From NCBI RefSeq assembly GCF_005116715.1, contig NZ_SWCI01000013.1:24879-88878 (forward strand): 64,000 nt of DNA, written 5' to 3'. The notes under the pieces are model-generated. The model had not been told where the DNA came from, did no database searches, and was given only the letters and a program-made list of their open reading frames with translations. The stretch comes from Ferrimonas sediminicola. GTDB taxonomy: Bacteria; Pseudomonadota; Gammaproteobacteria; Enterobacterales; Shewanellaceae. Shown one piece after another: positions 23,303 through 33,131 of the stretch. A program made the translations under genes and the position numbers. The stretch's first letter is position 1, and the number at the start of each line of letters is the position of its first letter.

Positions 23303-23836
23303 ATGAACTCCCGATTACCGCTGGTCATTCTGTGTCTCGTGTTTCTGCTGCCGGTGGCGGCCGCCTACCTGGTGCTCAACCAGGGCTGGTACCGGGGCGG
23401 CAGCACCAATCACGGGGTCCTGCTGGAGCGTCTGGATTACCAAACCCTGGCCCAGGCCAACCCCGCCGAACGCCACTGGCAGTTGCTGACCCTGGTTCCC
23501 GAGGCCTGCGGTGCCCGCTGTGAGGATCGCCTGACCGCCCTGCAACAGATCCACCTGGCCCTGGGACGGGAACGCCCCCGGGTGGTGCCGGTGCTGCTGC
23601 TGCAGGGTGAGCAGAGCGACGCCACCCGGCTGCTGTCGGGACGGGGGTTTGCCACCGCGGTGGCCGGTCAGGAGGCGATCGACCTGCTTGAGCGTTACCC
23701 CTTGGTGATCGTCGACCCCCTGGGCCAGTGGGTCATGGGGTATGCAGCCACGGCCGATCAGGCGCAGCAGATTGCCCAAGGCAGGGCGCTGCTGACGGAT
23801 TTGCGCAAGCTGCTCAAGCTGTCCCACATTGGTTAG
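23303..23836 (+). CDS. Membrane-anchored thioredoxin-like protein of the cox cluster
   Basis: The protein has 177 residues with one N-terminal helix (about 5-25) and a periplasmic domain. Cys69 and Cys73 form a CX3C pair (CGARC) after a strand (WQLLTLVP), at the place where Sco proteins and thioredoxins carry their metal or redox cysteines. A late LVIVDPLGQWVMGY strand fits the fold. The conserved Sco histidine is not obvious. Unnamed proteins of this type are regular neighbours of surf1 and ctaA. A role in CuA loading or in keeping cysteines reduced is inferred from context. A GAGAGGAG site precedes the ATG. Confidence 0.75.
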   Translation: MNSRLPLVILCLVFLLPVAAAYLVLNQGWYRGGSTNHGVLLERLDYQTLAQANPAERHWQLLTLVPEACGARCEDRLTALQQIHLALGRERPRVVPVLLLQGEQSDATRLLSGRGFATAVAGQEAIDLLERYPLVIVDPLGQWVMGYAATADQAQQIAQGRALLTDLRKLLKLSHIG

Positions 23837-23844
23837 GAGGTGTG

Positions 23845-24831
23845 ATGAACCGACTGATACTGGCTACCGCCCTGCTGGCGTTTACCGTGATTCTGGTGGG
23901 GGCCTTTACCCGGTTGACCGACGCCGGACTGGGTTGCCCGGACTGGCCGGGTTGTTATGGCTTCCTGACCCCGACCGCGGCCGAGGCCAATGCCGATCTG
24001 GCCCTGAGCCGCTATCCGGATCGCCCGCTGGAGCTGGTCAAGGCGTGGGCCGAGATGGGACACCGTTACATCGCCTCCCTGTTGGGCATGCTGATCCTGG
24101 TGATCGCCGCCCTGAGCTGGCGCACCCCGCAGCGGGGACACGGCCTGGCCCTGGTGGCCCTGGTGCTGTGTCAGGGCGCCCTGGGGATGTGGACCGTTAC
24201 CCTGAACCTGATGCCTGTGGTGGTCATGGGCCACCTGCTCGGGGGCCTGACGCTGTTCTGCCTGCTGATCCTGCTGTGGCTGAGGCGCCGGGCCGAGCCG
24301 CCGGCCGCGGAGCCCGGCCTGGTGCTGCCGGCCACCCTGGCGCTGATTGCCCTGATCGGCCAGATCGTCCTGGGGGGATGGACTTCGGCCAACTACGCCG
24401 CCGTGGTGTGTACCAGCCTGCCCATCTGCGAGGGCGACTGGTGGCATAGCCTCAACTTTGCCAAGGCTTTCAGCCTGATACAGCCAGACGCACCCAGTTA
24501 TGAGTTCGGCATCCTGGACTATGGGGCGCGGATGACCATCCATGTGACCCACAGGCTGTGGGCGCTGGTGACCGCGGCGTTGCTGCTCTACCTGGCCTGG
24601 CGGCTAATGATGAGGCGCGCCTGGCGCCGCCTGGGCCAGGCCATCGCCCTGATGACCCTGCTGCAGGTCGGGCTGGGCGTGGCCAACGTGGTGCTGCAAC
24701 TGCCCCTGGCCGTGGCCGTGGCCCACAACGGTGGCGCCGCCCTGCTGGCGGTGCTGCTGGTGTCTGCCAACTATCTGCTGCGGGCCCGGGTCCCCAGCCC
24801 GGACCCCGCGGGGGAGGAGGTGCCATGTTGA
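23845..24831 (+). CDS. ctaA: Heme A synthase (Cox15/CtaA)
   Basis: CtaA oxidises the C8 methyl group of heme O to give heme A. AGGAGG precedes the ATG at 23845. The protein has 328 residues and eight helices in two repeats. Heme-ligand histidines are visible at His73 (MGHRY) and His130 (MGHLLGG), and in the second half in THRLW and VAHNGG. The first periplasmic loop holds the CPDWPGC cysteine pair. The stop overlaps ctaB. Confidence 0.93.
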   Translation: MNRLILATALLAFTVILVGAFTRLTDAGLGCPDWPGCYGFLTPTAAEANADLALSRYPDRPLELVKAWAEMGHRYIASLLGMLILVIAALSWRTPQRGHGLALVALVLCQGALGMWTVTLNLMPVVVMGHLLGGLTLFCLLILLWLRRRAEPPAAEPGLVLPATLALIALIGQIVLGGWTSANYAAVVCTSLPICEGDWWHSLNFAKAFSLIQPDAPSYEFGILDYGARMTIHVTHRLWALVTAALLLYLAWRLMMRRAWRRLGQAIALMTLLQVGLGVANVVLQLPLAVAVAHNGGAALLAVLLVSANYLLRARVPSPDPAGEEVPC

Positions 24832-25730
24832 AGGCGATTGGATGGAGTAAGGGCGGCCAGCGGCTGGCCTGGCGGGATCTGCTGGAGATGACCAAGCCCA
24901 AGGTGGTGTTGCTGATGCTGGTGACCGCCCTGGTTGGGATGGCGCTGGCGTCGCCCGGGATGATCGTTCCCCGGGTGCTGATCCTGGGTTTGGCGGGCAT
25001 CGGCTTGATGGCGGGCGCGGCGGCGGCGGTGAATCACCTGCTGGATCGGCAGATCGATCTGAAGATGGCCCGTACTCACCATCGTCCGGTGGCCACCGGA
25101 CGGGTGTCACCCCTCCAGGGGGGGGTGTTTGCCCTGGCCCTGGGTAGCCTGGGGTTCTTCCTGCTCTACGGCTTCATCAATCCCCTCACCGCCTGGCTGA
25201 CCCTGGCCAGCCTGGTGGGGTATGCGCTGATCTACACCGGCTTCCTGAAGCGGGCGACGCCGCAGAACATCGTCATCGGCGGCCTGGCCGGGGCCATGCC
25301 GCCGCTGCTCGGCTGGACCAGCGTCACCGGCGATCTGCACGGTCATGGCTGGTTGCTGGTGATCATCATCTTCACCTGGACCCCGCCCCATTTCTGGGCC
25401 CTGGCGATCCACCGGCGCGACGAGTACGCCAAGGCGGCGATCCCGATGCTGCCGGTGACCCACGGAGTGGCGTACACCAAGACCTCCATCCTGCTCTACA
25501 GCTTCCTGCTGGTGATCGCCTGCATGCTGCCGGTGCTGGTGGGGATGAGCGGCGCCCTCTACCTGGTGGGATCCACCGGCTTGAGTCTGTGGTTCCTGGT
25601 CCGCGCCTGGCAGCTGAAGTTTGCCCCCAGGCCGGATTCCGCCATCAAGCTGTTCCTGCTCTCCATCTGGCAACTGCTGGCGCTGTTCCTACTGATCCTG
25701 GCCGATCACTACCTGGGGATCTGGCTGTGA
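24825..25730 (+). CDS. ctaB: Protoheme IX farnesyltransferase (heme O synthase)
   Basis: This UbiA-type prenyltransferase adds a farnesyl group to heme B to make heme O, the substrate of CtaA. The ATG at 24825 follows GGAGGAGG and gives 301 residues with about nine helices. The first Asp-rich motif is [19 protein letters not shown]; the [17 protein letters not shown] segment is also family-typical. It overlaps ctaA by 7 bp and the sco gene by 4 bp. Confidence 0.94.
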   Translation: MLKAIGWSKGGQRLAWRDLLEMTKPKVVLLMLVTALVGMALASPGMIVPRVLILGLAGIGLMAGAAAAVNHLLDRQIDLKMARTHHRPVATGRVSPLQGGVFALALGSLGFFLLYGFINPLTAWLTLASLVGYALIYTGFLKRATPQNIVIGGLAGAMPPLLGWTSVTGDLHGHGWLLVIIIFTWTPPHFWALAIHRRDEYAKAAIPMLPVTHGVAYTKTSILLYSFLLVIACMLPVLVGMSGALYLVGSTGLSLWFLVRAWQLKFAPRPDSAIKLFLLSIWQLLALFLLILADHYLGIWL

Positions 25731-26350
25731 ACCGTGCCCTGACTCTGGCCCTGGCACTGGTGGCCCTGGCGGCGGGCGCGCTGATGGCCCTGTGGCACCA
25801 CAAGCCGCCTCAGGTGGCGGCGCTGTGGTTACCCGAGTCCCGGCCCCTGGCCCTCTTCGAACTGACCGATGACCGCGGCCGCGCCTTCAATAACGTCAGC
25901 CTGCAGGGGCAGTGGACTCTGCTGTTTATGGGGTACACCTCCTGCCCCGATGTCTGCCCCGGCACCCTGGCCCGCCTGGCCTCGGCCTATCCGCAGCTGG
26001 CCAGGTCACTGCCGCTGCAGGTGGTGCTGCTATCGGTGGATCCCCGGCGGGACTCCACCGAGCGGCTGCATCAGTACGTGACCTACTTCAATTCGGAGTT
26101 TCGCGCCGTCACCGGCACCCATGATCAGCTCTATGCCCTGAGCCGCAGTCTGGGCCTGGTGTACGCCATGGCGGAGAGCGACGGTGCCGACGGCTACTCG
26201 GTGGATCACAGTGCTGACATCGCCCTGATCAACCCCAGGGGGGAATTGGAGGCGCTGTTCCGTCCCCAGGGTGGCGTGGGCGAGTTGAGGCTGGTGTCGA
26301 TGCGGCATATTATCGATGATCTCCCCAAGATCGCCGCCTTTAGCGGCTAA
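25727..26350 (+). CDS. Sco1/SenC/PrrC copper chaperone for CuA
   Basis: Sco proteins deliver copper to the CuA site of subunit II. The GTG at 25727 overlaps the ctaB stop and gives 207 residues. One N-terminal helix anchors a thioredoxin-fold domain. The copper ligands are Cys73 and Cys77 in SCPDVCPGT and His161 in VDHSADIAL. This is the last gene of the oxidase cluster. Confidence 0.92.
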   Translation: MNRALTLALALVALAAGALMALWHHKPPQVAALWLPESRPLALFELTDDRGRAFNNVSLQGQWTLLFMGYTSCPDVCPGTLARLASAYPQLARSLPLQVVLLSVDPRRDSTERLHQYVTYFNSEFRAVTGTHDQLYALSRSLGLVYAMAESDGADGYSVDHSADIALINPRGELEALFRPQGGVGELRLVSMRHIIDDLPKIAAFSG

Positions 26351-26418
26351 ATCTTTCATTATCTCCGTGGTTTTGCTCTGCTGGACGTCACCTCAATCGG
26401 ATACAAGGATGTATCGTC

Positions 26419-27451
26419 GTGCGGCTTTTACCTCTTTTGCCCCTTTGGGTCCTCCTCACCCTGGGCGGCTGTGCCTCCCTGATCGCCGACAAGATCGTGG
26501 AGCCTCCTGCCCGTCGTCCCGGCACACCGGAAAGTCAGTTTGTGACTGAGTTACGGCTGGCCCCCCACCAGTTCTGCATCCGGGATAGATGTCTGAGCTA
26601 CCTGAAAAAGAAAGACGGTTTCCGTTGGGGTTCCGGAATTAAGTTTACCTGGACGGTGGACGTTGGCGGCCGGTTTACCCAGATGACTCTCAGCCGGGAT
26701 GGCGGCCTGCCGGCCTGGGGAACCGTGGTGCTCCTCCATGGATACAGAATGAACAAGGAGTCTATGGCGCTGCTGGCCGCTTACTGGGTGATGATGGGGT
26801 TCGAGGTGCTGATCCCCGATCTGGGGGGCCACGGCCAGAGCGATGGCCCCTTCAGCTTCGGGGTGGGCGATGCCGGACTGTTGAGCCTCTGGTTGGATCG
26901 GCAGCATCCGCGGCAACCGCTGTTTCTGGTGGTTGGATCGGCAGCATCCGCGGCAACCGCTGTTTCTGGTTGGGAACTCCATGGGCGCGATGGCGGCGAT
27001 GCACCTGGCCTGGGAGCGGGAGGACGTGGCAGGGCTGATCCTGCAGGCGCCCATGGTGGATCTGGAAACCGCCGTGTTGGCCTACCAGCACAGCTACGCC
27101 TCGGGATGGATGAGGCTGCTTCCCCGCGGTGAACTGAAGCGGGGGATCGCCGCGGCCCTGGAAAGGGTAAATCTAGATGAAAAGCAGCTGGATCTTCGGG
27201 AGTTGCTCAGTCACAGCCCCCTGCCGACACTGGTGCTGGCCTCGGACAGCGATCCCTTTTCACCCTATGAGCGGTTAAGGACCTTGCAGGGCGACCGGGT
27301 TCAGGTCGCCAACCTCGGTGGCCAGGGTCATATGCAGATGTGGACGATGGATCCCGGCAAGCACAGGATTGTCAGTGAGTGGATGAGGCGGCAGTTGCCG
27401 AAGTTCATGCCGCCTCAGTTGCAAGTCGAAACGGACCGCGCTACTCCTTAG
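26419..27451 (+). pseudogene. Lipoprotein alpha/beta hydrolase, frameshifted by a 40-bp tandem duplication
   Basis: The gene starts at GTG 26419 behind AAGGA and encodes a lipoprotein signal (LLTLGGC lipobox) followed by an alpha/beta hydrolase domain with LLHGYRMNKES and a GGHGQSDG segment. At 26891-26970 a 40-bp unit occurs twice, exactly in tandem. Forty is not a multiple of three, so translation leaves the frame just before the nucleophile elbow and ends near 27132. The rest (GNSMG serine elbow, an Asp in ASDSDPF, a late His in GQGHM) is in the second frame to 27451. With one copy removed the gene reads through as 330 residues. The damage looks recent because both parts are otherwise intact. 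The substrate is unknown. Confidence 0.88.
26891..26970. repeat. Exact 40-bp tandem duplication
   Basis: The 40 bases at 26891-26930 are repeated without a mismatch at 26931-26970. The unit encodes the LDRQHPRQPLFLV segment of the hydrolase. Deletion of one copy would restore the gene. Confidence 0.97.
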
Positions 27452-28490
27452 GCCAACTGCCGTCGGCCCTGGGTTGCACCCAGGGCTGGGAGAACCAGTA
27501 GTAGCCGCCGCTGCTGCGGCTGGGGGCGGTGCAGTTGTAGCGGGAGCGGCCTGCCGGAAGGGGCAGATCCGCCTGGATGGTGAAGCGGTGCTCATCCACC
27601 CAGGTCGGAGCCTTGGCACCCTGGCCCTGGATGTAACACATCATCGTTTTCCGGCGCAGGTCCTCCCCCTCCAGGGTCACGGTGAGGGTAGGGCGGGGAC
27701 GGTTTCTCAGCTCCGATTCCTCCCCCTCCAGGGCCACCACCGGCATATTCAGGCTGTGCAGCTTGACCTTGAGGGCCTCCATGTCGGCGTAGGGGCCGGC
27801 CACCGGGAAGCGGGGGATTGCGGTCAGGCTGGAGTAGGGGCCGGCGGCCCCGGAGTGCTGGCCGATGCCCACATAGCCCATCCGCTGCAGCCGCGCCCTC
27901 AAGGCATCGTTGAACTCGCCATAGGGATAGGCCAGCTGGCGCACGCTGTAGCCCAGTTCCTTCTCGATGGCGGCCTCGGTGCGCTCCAGGTTGGCCTGAA
28001 TCCTGTCCAGCCAGCGGGCCTCGTCCTCCCCCTCCAGACGGCGTATCAGGTGTTCGTGGCCCCAGCTGTGGTTGGCGATCACCGCCCCCTCCGCCGACAG
28101 CCGCCGCAGGGTATCCCAGTTCATCATCCGGGCGTAGTTGCGCTCGATGGGCTCGATGGCCACGAACAGGGTATAGGGAAAGCCATGGGCCTTCAGCACC
28201 GGATGGGCGTTGTCCGCCACGTTCTGGTAGCCGTCGTCGAAGGTGATGGCCACGCTCTTGGGGGGCAGCGCCTCCCCTTTGCCCATGGCGTCGATCACCG
28301 CCTGCAGGGGCACCACGGTGAAGCCGTTGTCGGCCAGATAGGTCATCTGCTCCCGGAACTGGGCGGGAGTGACGCTGGTGCTGGCGGGGGTATCCTCGCT
28401 AACATGGTGGTACTGGAGGATCACCGTCGCGGCCGCTCCCTTCACCCAAAACAGGGTCAGTAGGGCCGCCAGTGTTGCAAATCGATTCAT
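27441..28490 (-). CDS. Exported polysaccharide deacetylase (NodB domain)
   Basis: The protein has 349 residues from the ATG at 28490, with GGAACC upstream and a signal peptide ending AAA. The NodB motifs are present: ITFDDGYQN, HSWGHEHL and AYPYGEFND. These hold the metal-binding Asp and His residues and the catalytic base of carbohydrate esterase family 4. The arrangement resembles PgaB/IcaB-like deacetylases of the N-acetylglucosamine polymer type. The C-terminal third is probably a beta-sandwich. The frame continues open for another 1 kb upstream opposite the MATE gene, but that is a shadow. The stop overlaps the 3' end of the broken hydrolase gene by 11 bp. Confidence 0.88.
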   Translation of the reverse strand: MNRFATLAALLTLFWVKGAAATVILQYHHVSEDTPASTSVTPAQFREQMTYLADNGFTVVPLQAVIDAMGKGEALPPKSVAITFDDGYQNVADNAHPVLKAHGFPYTLFVAIEPIERNYARMMNWDTLRRLSAEGAVIANHSWGHEHLIRRLEGEDEARWLDRIQANLERTEAAIEKELGYSVRQLAYPYGEFNDALRARLQRMGYVGIGQHSGAAGPYSSLTAIPRFPVAGPYADMEALKVKLHSLNMPVVALEGEESELRNRPRPTLTVTLEGEDLRRKTMMCYIQGQGAKAPTWVDEHRFTIQADLPLPAGRSRYNCTAPSRSSGGYYWFSQPWVQPRADGSWPKE

Positions 28491-28508
28491 AACAGGTTCC
28501 AAGTTTCC

Positions 28509-29837
28509 ATGACCCTTACCGCCATTCTTTCCCGGCGTCAGGCCCACAGGCGTACCTTTGCCCTGGCCTGGCCGATGATCCTGTCTAATATCACCATCCC
28601 CCTGCTGGGGCTGGTGGATACCGCGGTAATTGGTCATCTTGATGAGGCCTACTACCTGGGTGGTGTGGCCGTCGGGTCGATGATTATAACCTTTCTGATG
28701 TGGATGCTGGGTTTTTTGCGTATGGGCACCACCGCCTTGGTGGCCCAGGGGCTGGGGGCCGATGACATCCCGGCCCAGTTTGCCGTGCTCAAGCAGGGGG
28801 TGGCGCTGGCGCTCGTCCTGGCCTTGTGGCTGCTGTTGTTGCAGTGGCCCATTCGCCACTGGGGTCTGCCCCTGGCCGGCGGCAGTGAGGAGGTGCAGCG
28901 GTTTGCGGCGGAGTATTTCGCCATCCGCATCTGGGGGGCGCCGGCGGCCCTGGTGAACCTGGTGTTGCTGGGATTCCTGTTGGGTCGGGGACAGCCCAGG
29001 GTGGCGATGTGGCAGCTGTTGCTGGGCAACGGACTGAACATCGCGCTGGACCTGCTGCTGGTGGTAGGATTGGGCTGGGGCGTTGCCGGCGCCGCCTGGG
29101 CCAGCCTGGCGGCGGAGTACGGCACCCTGGCCCTGGCGGCGGTGCTGGTGTGGCGGCAACTGCGGGGTAACCCGGCTCTGGATTGGTACCCCGCCCTGCA
29201 GGGGGTGGGGCGGCTGGTGAGGCTGAACCGGGATATCTTCCTGCGTACCCTGTGTCTGCAGCTCTGCTTCAGCTTCGTCACCCTGATGGGGGCCAGACTG
29301 GGCGACACTGTGGTGGCGGGAAACGCGGTGCTGATGAACTTCCTGCTGGTGATCTCCTACGCCCTGGATGGCTTTGCCTACAGCGCCGAGGTGGAGGTGG
29401 GGCGTGCCTGGGGAGCCAGGGACAGGGCGCAGTTGCGCCAAGCGGTGGTGCTGGGCTGGTTCTGGTCGGCGGTGACCGCCCTGGTGTTCGTGGTGTTGTT
29501 TGCCCTGGCCGGAGAGGGGATGATCCTGTTGCTGACCGACATCGATGCGGTGCGGGCGCACGCCATCCGCTACCTCCCCTGGGTGGTGGCCCTGCCGGCG
29601 CTCGCCTTCAGCTGCTTCCTGTTTGACGGTGTCTACATCGGCGCGGCCCTTGGGCGCCCGATGCGCAACGCCATGCTGGTATCCGCACTGGGGTTCTTCG
29701 CCCTATGGTGGGGGTTTCACGGGCTGGGCAATCACGGCCTGTGGCTGGCGCTGTGTGGCTTCATGCTGTTGCGGGGGCTGACCCTGGGCTGGCACTACCT
29801 GGTCAGGTTGAATCCTCAGGCTCACTGGGCCGGATAG
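28509..29837 (+). CDS. MATE-family efflux transporter (DinF-like)
   Basis: The protein has 442 residues with twelve helices in two homologous halves. The N-terminal LAWPMILSNITIPLLGLVDTAVIGHL and the GFLRMGTTALVAQ segment are typical of the DinF branch of cation-coupled multidrug and toxin exporters. The ATG lies 18 bp from the divergent deacetylase start, so the two share a short promoter region. No LexA box is seen, unlike E. coli dinF, which is cotranscribed with lexA. Substrates cannot be told from sequence. Confidence 0.88.
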   Translation: MTLTAILSRRQAHRRTFALAWPMILSNITIPLLGLVDTAVIGHLDEAYYLGGVAVGSMIITFLMWMLGFLRMGTTALVAQGLGADDIPAQFAVLKQGVALALVLALWLLLLQWPIRHWGLPLAGGSEEVQRFAAEYFAIRIWGAPAALVNLVLLGFLLGRGQPRVAMWQLLLGNGLNIALDLLLVVGLGWGVAGAAWASLAAEYGTLALAAVLVWRQLRGNPALDWYPALQGVGRLVRLNRDIFLRTLCLQLCFSFVTLMGARLGDTVVAGNAVLMNFLLVISYALDGFAYSAEVEVGRAWGARDRAQLRQAVVLGWFWSAVTALVFVVLFALAGEGMILLLTDIDAVRAHAIRYLPWVVALPALAFSCFLFDGVYIGAALGRPMRNAMLVSALGFFALWWGFHGLGNHGLWLALCGFMLLRGLTLGWHYLVRLNPQAHWAG

Positions 29838-29840
29838 CAA

Positions 29841-29863
29841 AACGCCCGGCAGTGCCGGGCGTT
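29841..29863. terminator. Bidirectional terminator between MATE gene and nfuA
   Basis: AACGCCCGGC-AGT-GCCGGGCGTT is a perfect 10-bp stem between convergent genes. The minus strand has TTTTGC after it, so the better T tract serves nfuA. Confidence 0.82.
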
Positions 29864-29880
29864 GCTCTGACGGGCGACCA

Positions 29881-30459
29881 TCAGTAGAAGGAGTGGTCGC
29901 CGTGCTCGTGTTCGGTCATGTCCCGTACCCCGTTGAGCTCACCGGGGAAGGCTTCCAGCAACTGCTTCTCGATGCCGTCTTTCAGGGTCACATCCACCAT
30001 GGAACAGCCGTTACAGCCGCCACCAAACTGGATCACCGCGATGCCGTCGTCGGTGAGCTCCATCAGGCTGATGAAGCCGCCGTGTCCCGCCAGCTGCGGG
30101 TTCACCTGGGACTGGATGATGTAGTCCAGGCGATCCTTCAGCGGTGCGTCGTCGGCTACTTTACGCATCTTGGCATTGGGGGCCTTCAGAGTCAGCTGGG
30201 CGCCCAGCTGATCGGTGACGTAGTCGATCAGGGCTTCCTCCAGGAAGGGGGCGCTCTTTTCGTCCACCAGGGCATCGAAGCCGTCGAAGGGCAGGCTGAT
30301 GTCGTCCTGCTCCATTGCATCCGGTGGGCAGTAGGAGACGCCACACTCGGCCTGGGGAGTACCGGGATTGATGACAAATACGCGGATATTGGTGCCTTCG
30401 GGCTGCTGCTCCAGCAGCTTCTTGAAGTGGCCCTGGGCGGATTCGGTAATGGTGATCAT
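29881..30459 (-). CDS. nfuA: Fe-S cluster carrier NfuA
   Basis: NfuA receives 4Fe-4S clusters and delivers them to target enzymes, especially under oxidative stress or iron limitation. The protein has 192 residues, close to the E. coli length. An N-terminal degenerate A-type domain lacks the full set of cysteines. The C-terminal Nfu domain carries Cys149 and Cys152 in [11 protein letters not shown], the same positions as in E. coli. Confidence 0.96.
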   Translation of the reverse strand: MITITESAQGHFKKLLEQQPEGTNIRVFVINPGTPQAECGVSYCPPDAMEQDDISLPFDGFDALVDEKSAPFLEEALIDYVTDQLGAQLTLKAPNAKMRKVADDAPLKDRLDYIIQSQVNPQLAGHGGFISLMELTDDGIAVIQFGGGCNGCSMVDVTLKDGIEKQLLEAFPGELNGVRDMTEHEHGDHSFY

Positions 30460-30634
30460 AACTGCTCTCTGCTGCGGCTAAAGCCTGAGTAGTGGAGTCG
30501 GATATCCGAATCATACTCCGATGCGGGGTCGGATAACACCCTCCGCAGGCGATCACTGTCACGCTTTGGCTGGATCATGACCGGTCCCACTGATAGCATC
30601 TTCCCATTATAAAAACCGAAGACCCTCACGGAAG

Positions 30635-33121
30635 ATGCGATATTTTATATTATTAATCAGCATGATATGCGGATGTGCCTGGGCCGCTCCCTCTGCCCTT
30701 CTGCCCCAGGAACAGGCCTATTTGCCCTCGATTCAGACCCCCAGGGCCGCGTTTGGCCGTCCGGTGGGGGAGCGGCACCTGAGGTATGATCAGGTGTTGG
30801 GCTACTTCCAGACCCTGGCCCGGGAGTCGGACCGGGTGACCCTGGAGTCGGCCGGAGTCAGTCATCAGGGCCGTGAGCAGATCGCCGCGGTGATCACCTC
30901 CCCCCGCAACCACGCCAAGCTGGATGAGATCCTGGCTCGCCGGGCCCTGGTGGTGGAGGGCAAGGCGGTTGCCGGTCCCACCGTGGTGTGGCTGGCCTAC
31001 AGCATCCATGGGGATGAGGCCAGCGGCCTGCACGCCGGTACCCTATTTGCCTACTACTTGGCCGCGTCCCGATCCGAGGAGGTGGCCCGCTGGCTGGAGG
31101 AGATGGTGATCCTGATCACGCCCAGCCAGAATCCCGATGGCAACGATCGCTTCGCCAACTGGGTGAACGGCTTCACCGGCACCCGCCTCAATGGCTCCAG
31201 CTGGCACCGGGAGCATTTCCAGGCCTGGCCCAGCGGCCGGGTCAACCACTTCCTGGCGGACCTCAATCGCGACTGGCTCTATATGAGGCACCCCGAGAGC
31301 CGGGGCCGTGTGGCACTCTATCAGCGCTGGCAGCCCCACGTGGTGGGCGATTTCCACGAGATGGGCCACAACAGCAGCTACTTCTTCCAGCCCGGGGTCC
31401 CCAGCCGCACCCACCCCCTGACACCGTCGCAGAATCAGTCGCTGACCTCGGCCCTGGGCCACTACCATGCCGAGGCCCTGGATGCCCTGGGCCAGCCCTA
31501 CTTCTCCCGGGAGTCGTTCGACGATTTCTACTACGGCAAGGGGTCGACCTATCCGGACATCAACGGCGGCGTCGGCATCCTGTTTGAGCAGGCGACGGTG
31601 CGTGGTCATCTGCGCGAGACCGAGTTCGGCCCCCGCACCTTCGCCGAGGCGATTCGCAACCAGCTGGCCACCTCCTTCTCCACGGTGCGTGGCAGCTTCG
31701 AGCAGCAGAAGGCGCTGCAGCAGTACCAACGCCAGTTCTTCGCCCGCTCCCTGGAACGGGGGCGGGATCGCGGCGGCAGCGGCCTGTTGGTGGGGGCCGA
31801 GGGTGACTCTGGCCGCCTGCAGGCCCTGGTGGAGATCCTCGAGGGCCACGGCATCCATTATGGCTACCTGACCCGGCCCCTGACCGCCCAGAAGCGTCAG
31901 TTTGCCGCCGGCAGCCTGTATATCCCCTTCGACCAGGGCCGCTACGCCCTGATGGAGGCGTTGTTCGACAAGCGCACCCAGTTCGAGGATAACACCTTCT
32001 ACGATGTCTCCGCCTTCGCCGTCGACCTGGCGTTTGACCTGAAGGTGGCCACCGCCAAGCGCCAGCCGCCGCTGACCGACCGGCAGCCGACGCTGGCGCC
32101 CGCCTCCGCGGAGCGGGCCCTGGCCTGGGTGCTGCCCTGGTCCGATCGCCGCTCGCCCGCCGTGTTGCAGAGCCTGCTGGATCGGGGGATCCAGGTCCGT
32201 TTCGGTGAATTGGCCAGCCGTCTGCACGGCGAGGAGGGGGAGCTGCAGCTGGCGCCGGGATCGCTGGTGATCAGCGGCCGTCAACCCGGCGTTGAGCAGG
32301 CCCTTCAGGCGGTGCGTGACCGCTTCGGCCTGGAACCCAAGGCGGTGACGCGTGGTCAGGCTCTCAGCGGCCCGGACCTGGGCAGCCGGACTTTCAGGTC
32401 GGTGAACCGGGTCAAGCCGATGATCCTGGTGGGGCGCAATGTCTCCCAGTACGAGGTGGGCCAGCTGTGGCATTACCTGGATCAGCAGCTGGGGGTGGCG
32501 CCGACCCTGATCGACGGCGAGTACGCCGAGCGGGTGCCCATGGAGGAGTTTACCCACCTGTTCCTGGTGGATGGCCGTTATCGCAGCCTGACGCCGGCGC
32601 TGAGCAGCCGCATCCAGGACTTCGTTCGCCAGGGTGGTGTGCTGGTGGCCTGGCAGGGGGGCGCCCGCGAGGTGGCGGAGTGGGACCTGGTCCCAGTGGA
32701 GATTCAGGGACGCGAGGAACTGGGCCGGGAGTTCGAGGAGCACCCCATCCAGTTTGCCGAGCGCCACCAGGAGGACGCCCGTCGCACCATCGGCGGCGCC
32801 ATCGTTGCCTGGGAGCTGGATGTCAGCCATCCCCTGGCTTTCGGCCTGGGGCCTACCCTGCCGATGATGAAGAACCGGGAGATGGTGCTGGAGGCCCGCG
32901 GCGGCATGGTGGTGGGTCGCTATGCCCGCCAACCGCTGCTCTCCGGGTTCATGGCTCCGGAGTATCGTCAGTCACTGTCCAGCCAGGGCAGCGCGGTGGT
33001 GGCCCGGAGCGGCCAGGGCGCGGTGGTGCTGCTGGCGGACAACCCGCTGTTCCGCAACTTCTGGCTGGGGGGGGAACGGCTGGTGGCCAACACCCTCTAT
33101 CTGGTGCCGTCACTGCACTGA
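30635..33121 (+). CDS. Large exported M14-family zinc carboxypeptidase
   Basis: The protein has 828 residues with a signal peptide (about 1-18). The M14 domain covers roughly residues 45-370. Zinc ligands are His125 and Glu128 (IHGDEASG) and His241 (DFHEMG), and the catalytic Glu is Glu318 (GILFEQ). NPDGNDRF and the LNRDW segment are typical family contacts. The C-terminal part (about 590-690) has a Rossmann-like pattern (MILVGRNVSQYE, THLFLVDGRY, GGVLVAWQGG) like the glutamine-amidotransferase-like domains attached to some M14 peptidases. The start has its purine-rich site (ACGGAAG) unusually close to the ATG. A TATAAA element lies at about 30608. Substrates are probably extracellular peptides. 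Confidence 0.85.
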   Translation: MRYFILLISMICGCAWAAPSALLPQEQAYLPSIQTPRAAFGRPVGERHLRYDQVLGYFQTLARESDRVTLESAGVSHQGREQIAAVITSPRNHAKLDEILARRALVVEGKAVAGPTVVWLAYSIHGDEASGLHAGTLFAYYLAASRSEEVARWLEEMVILITPSQNPDGNDRFANWVNGFTGTRLNGSSWHREHFQAWPSGRVNHFLADLNRDWLYMRHPESRGRVALYQRWQPHVVGDFHEMGHNSSYFFQPGVPSRTHPLTPSQNQSLTSALGHYHAEALDALGQPYFSRESFDDFYYGKGSTYPDINGGVGILFEQATVRGHLRETEFGPRTFAEAIRNQLATSFSTVRGSFEQQKALQQYQRQFFARSLERGRDRGGSGLLVGAEGDSGRLQALVEILEGHGIHYGYLTRPLTAQKRQFAAGSLYIPFDQGRYALMEALFDKRTQFEDNTFYDVSAFAVDLAFDLKVATAKRQPPLTDRQPTLAPASAERALAWVLPWSDRRSPAVLQSLLDRGIQVRFGELASRLHGEEGELQLAPGSLVISGRQPGVEQALQAVRDRFGLEPKAVTRGQALSGPDLGSRTFRSVNRVKPMILVGRNVSQYEVGQLWHYLDQQLGVAPTLIDGEYAERVPMEEFTHLFLVDGRYRSLTPALSSRIQDFVRQGGVLVAWQGGAREVAEWDLVPVEIQGREELGREFEEHPIQFAERHQEDARRTIGGAIVAWELDVSHPLAFGLGPTLPMMKNREMVLEARGGMVVGRYARQPLLSGFMAPEYRQSLSSQGSAVVARSGQGAVVLLADNPLFRNFWLGGERLVANTLYLVPSLH

Positions 33122-33131
33122 GCCCCGGGGC

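Noticed and set aside
16640..26350. Horizontally acquired island around lexA and the oxidase
   Set aside because: No mobility genes, direct repeats or composition change; the gene order is the normal one for Shewanella relatives.
28491..29561. N-terminal extension of the deacetylase frame to about 706 residues on the minus strand
   Set aside because: It is antisense to the MATE transporter, rich in His, Gln, Pro and Arg, and lacks any domain. The signal peptide starts at 28490.
31043..32932. 629-codon minus-strand frame opposite the M14 peptidase
   Set aside because: Shadow frame with biased composition and no domain.
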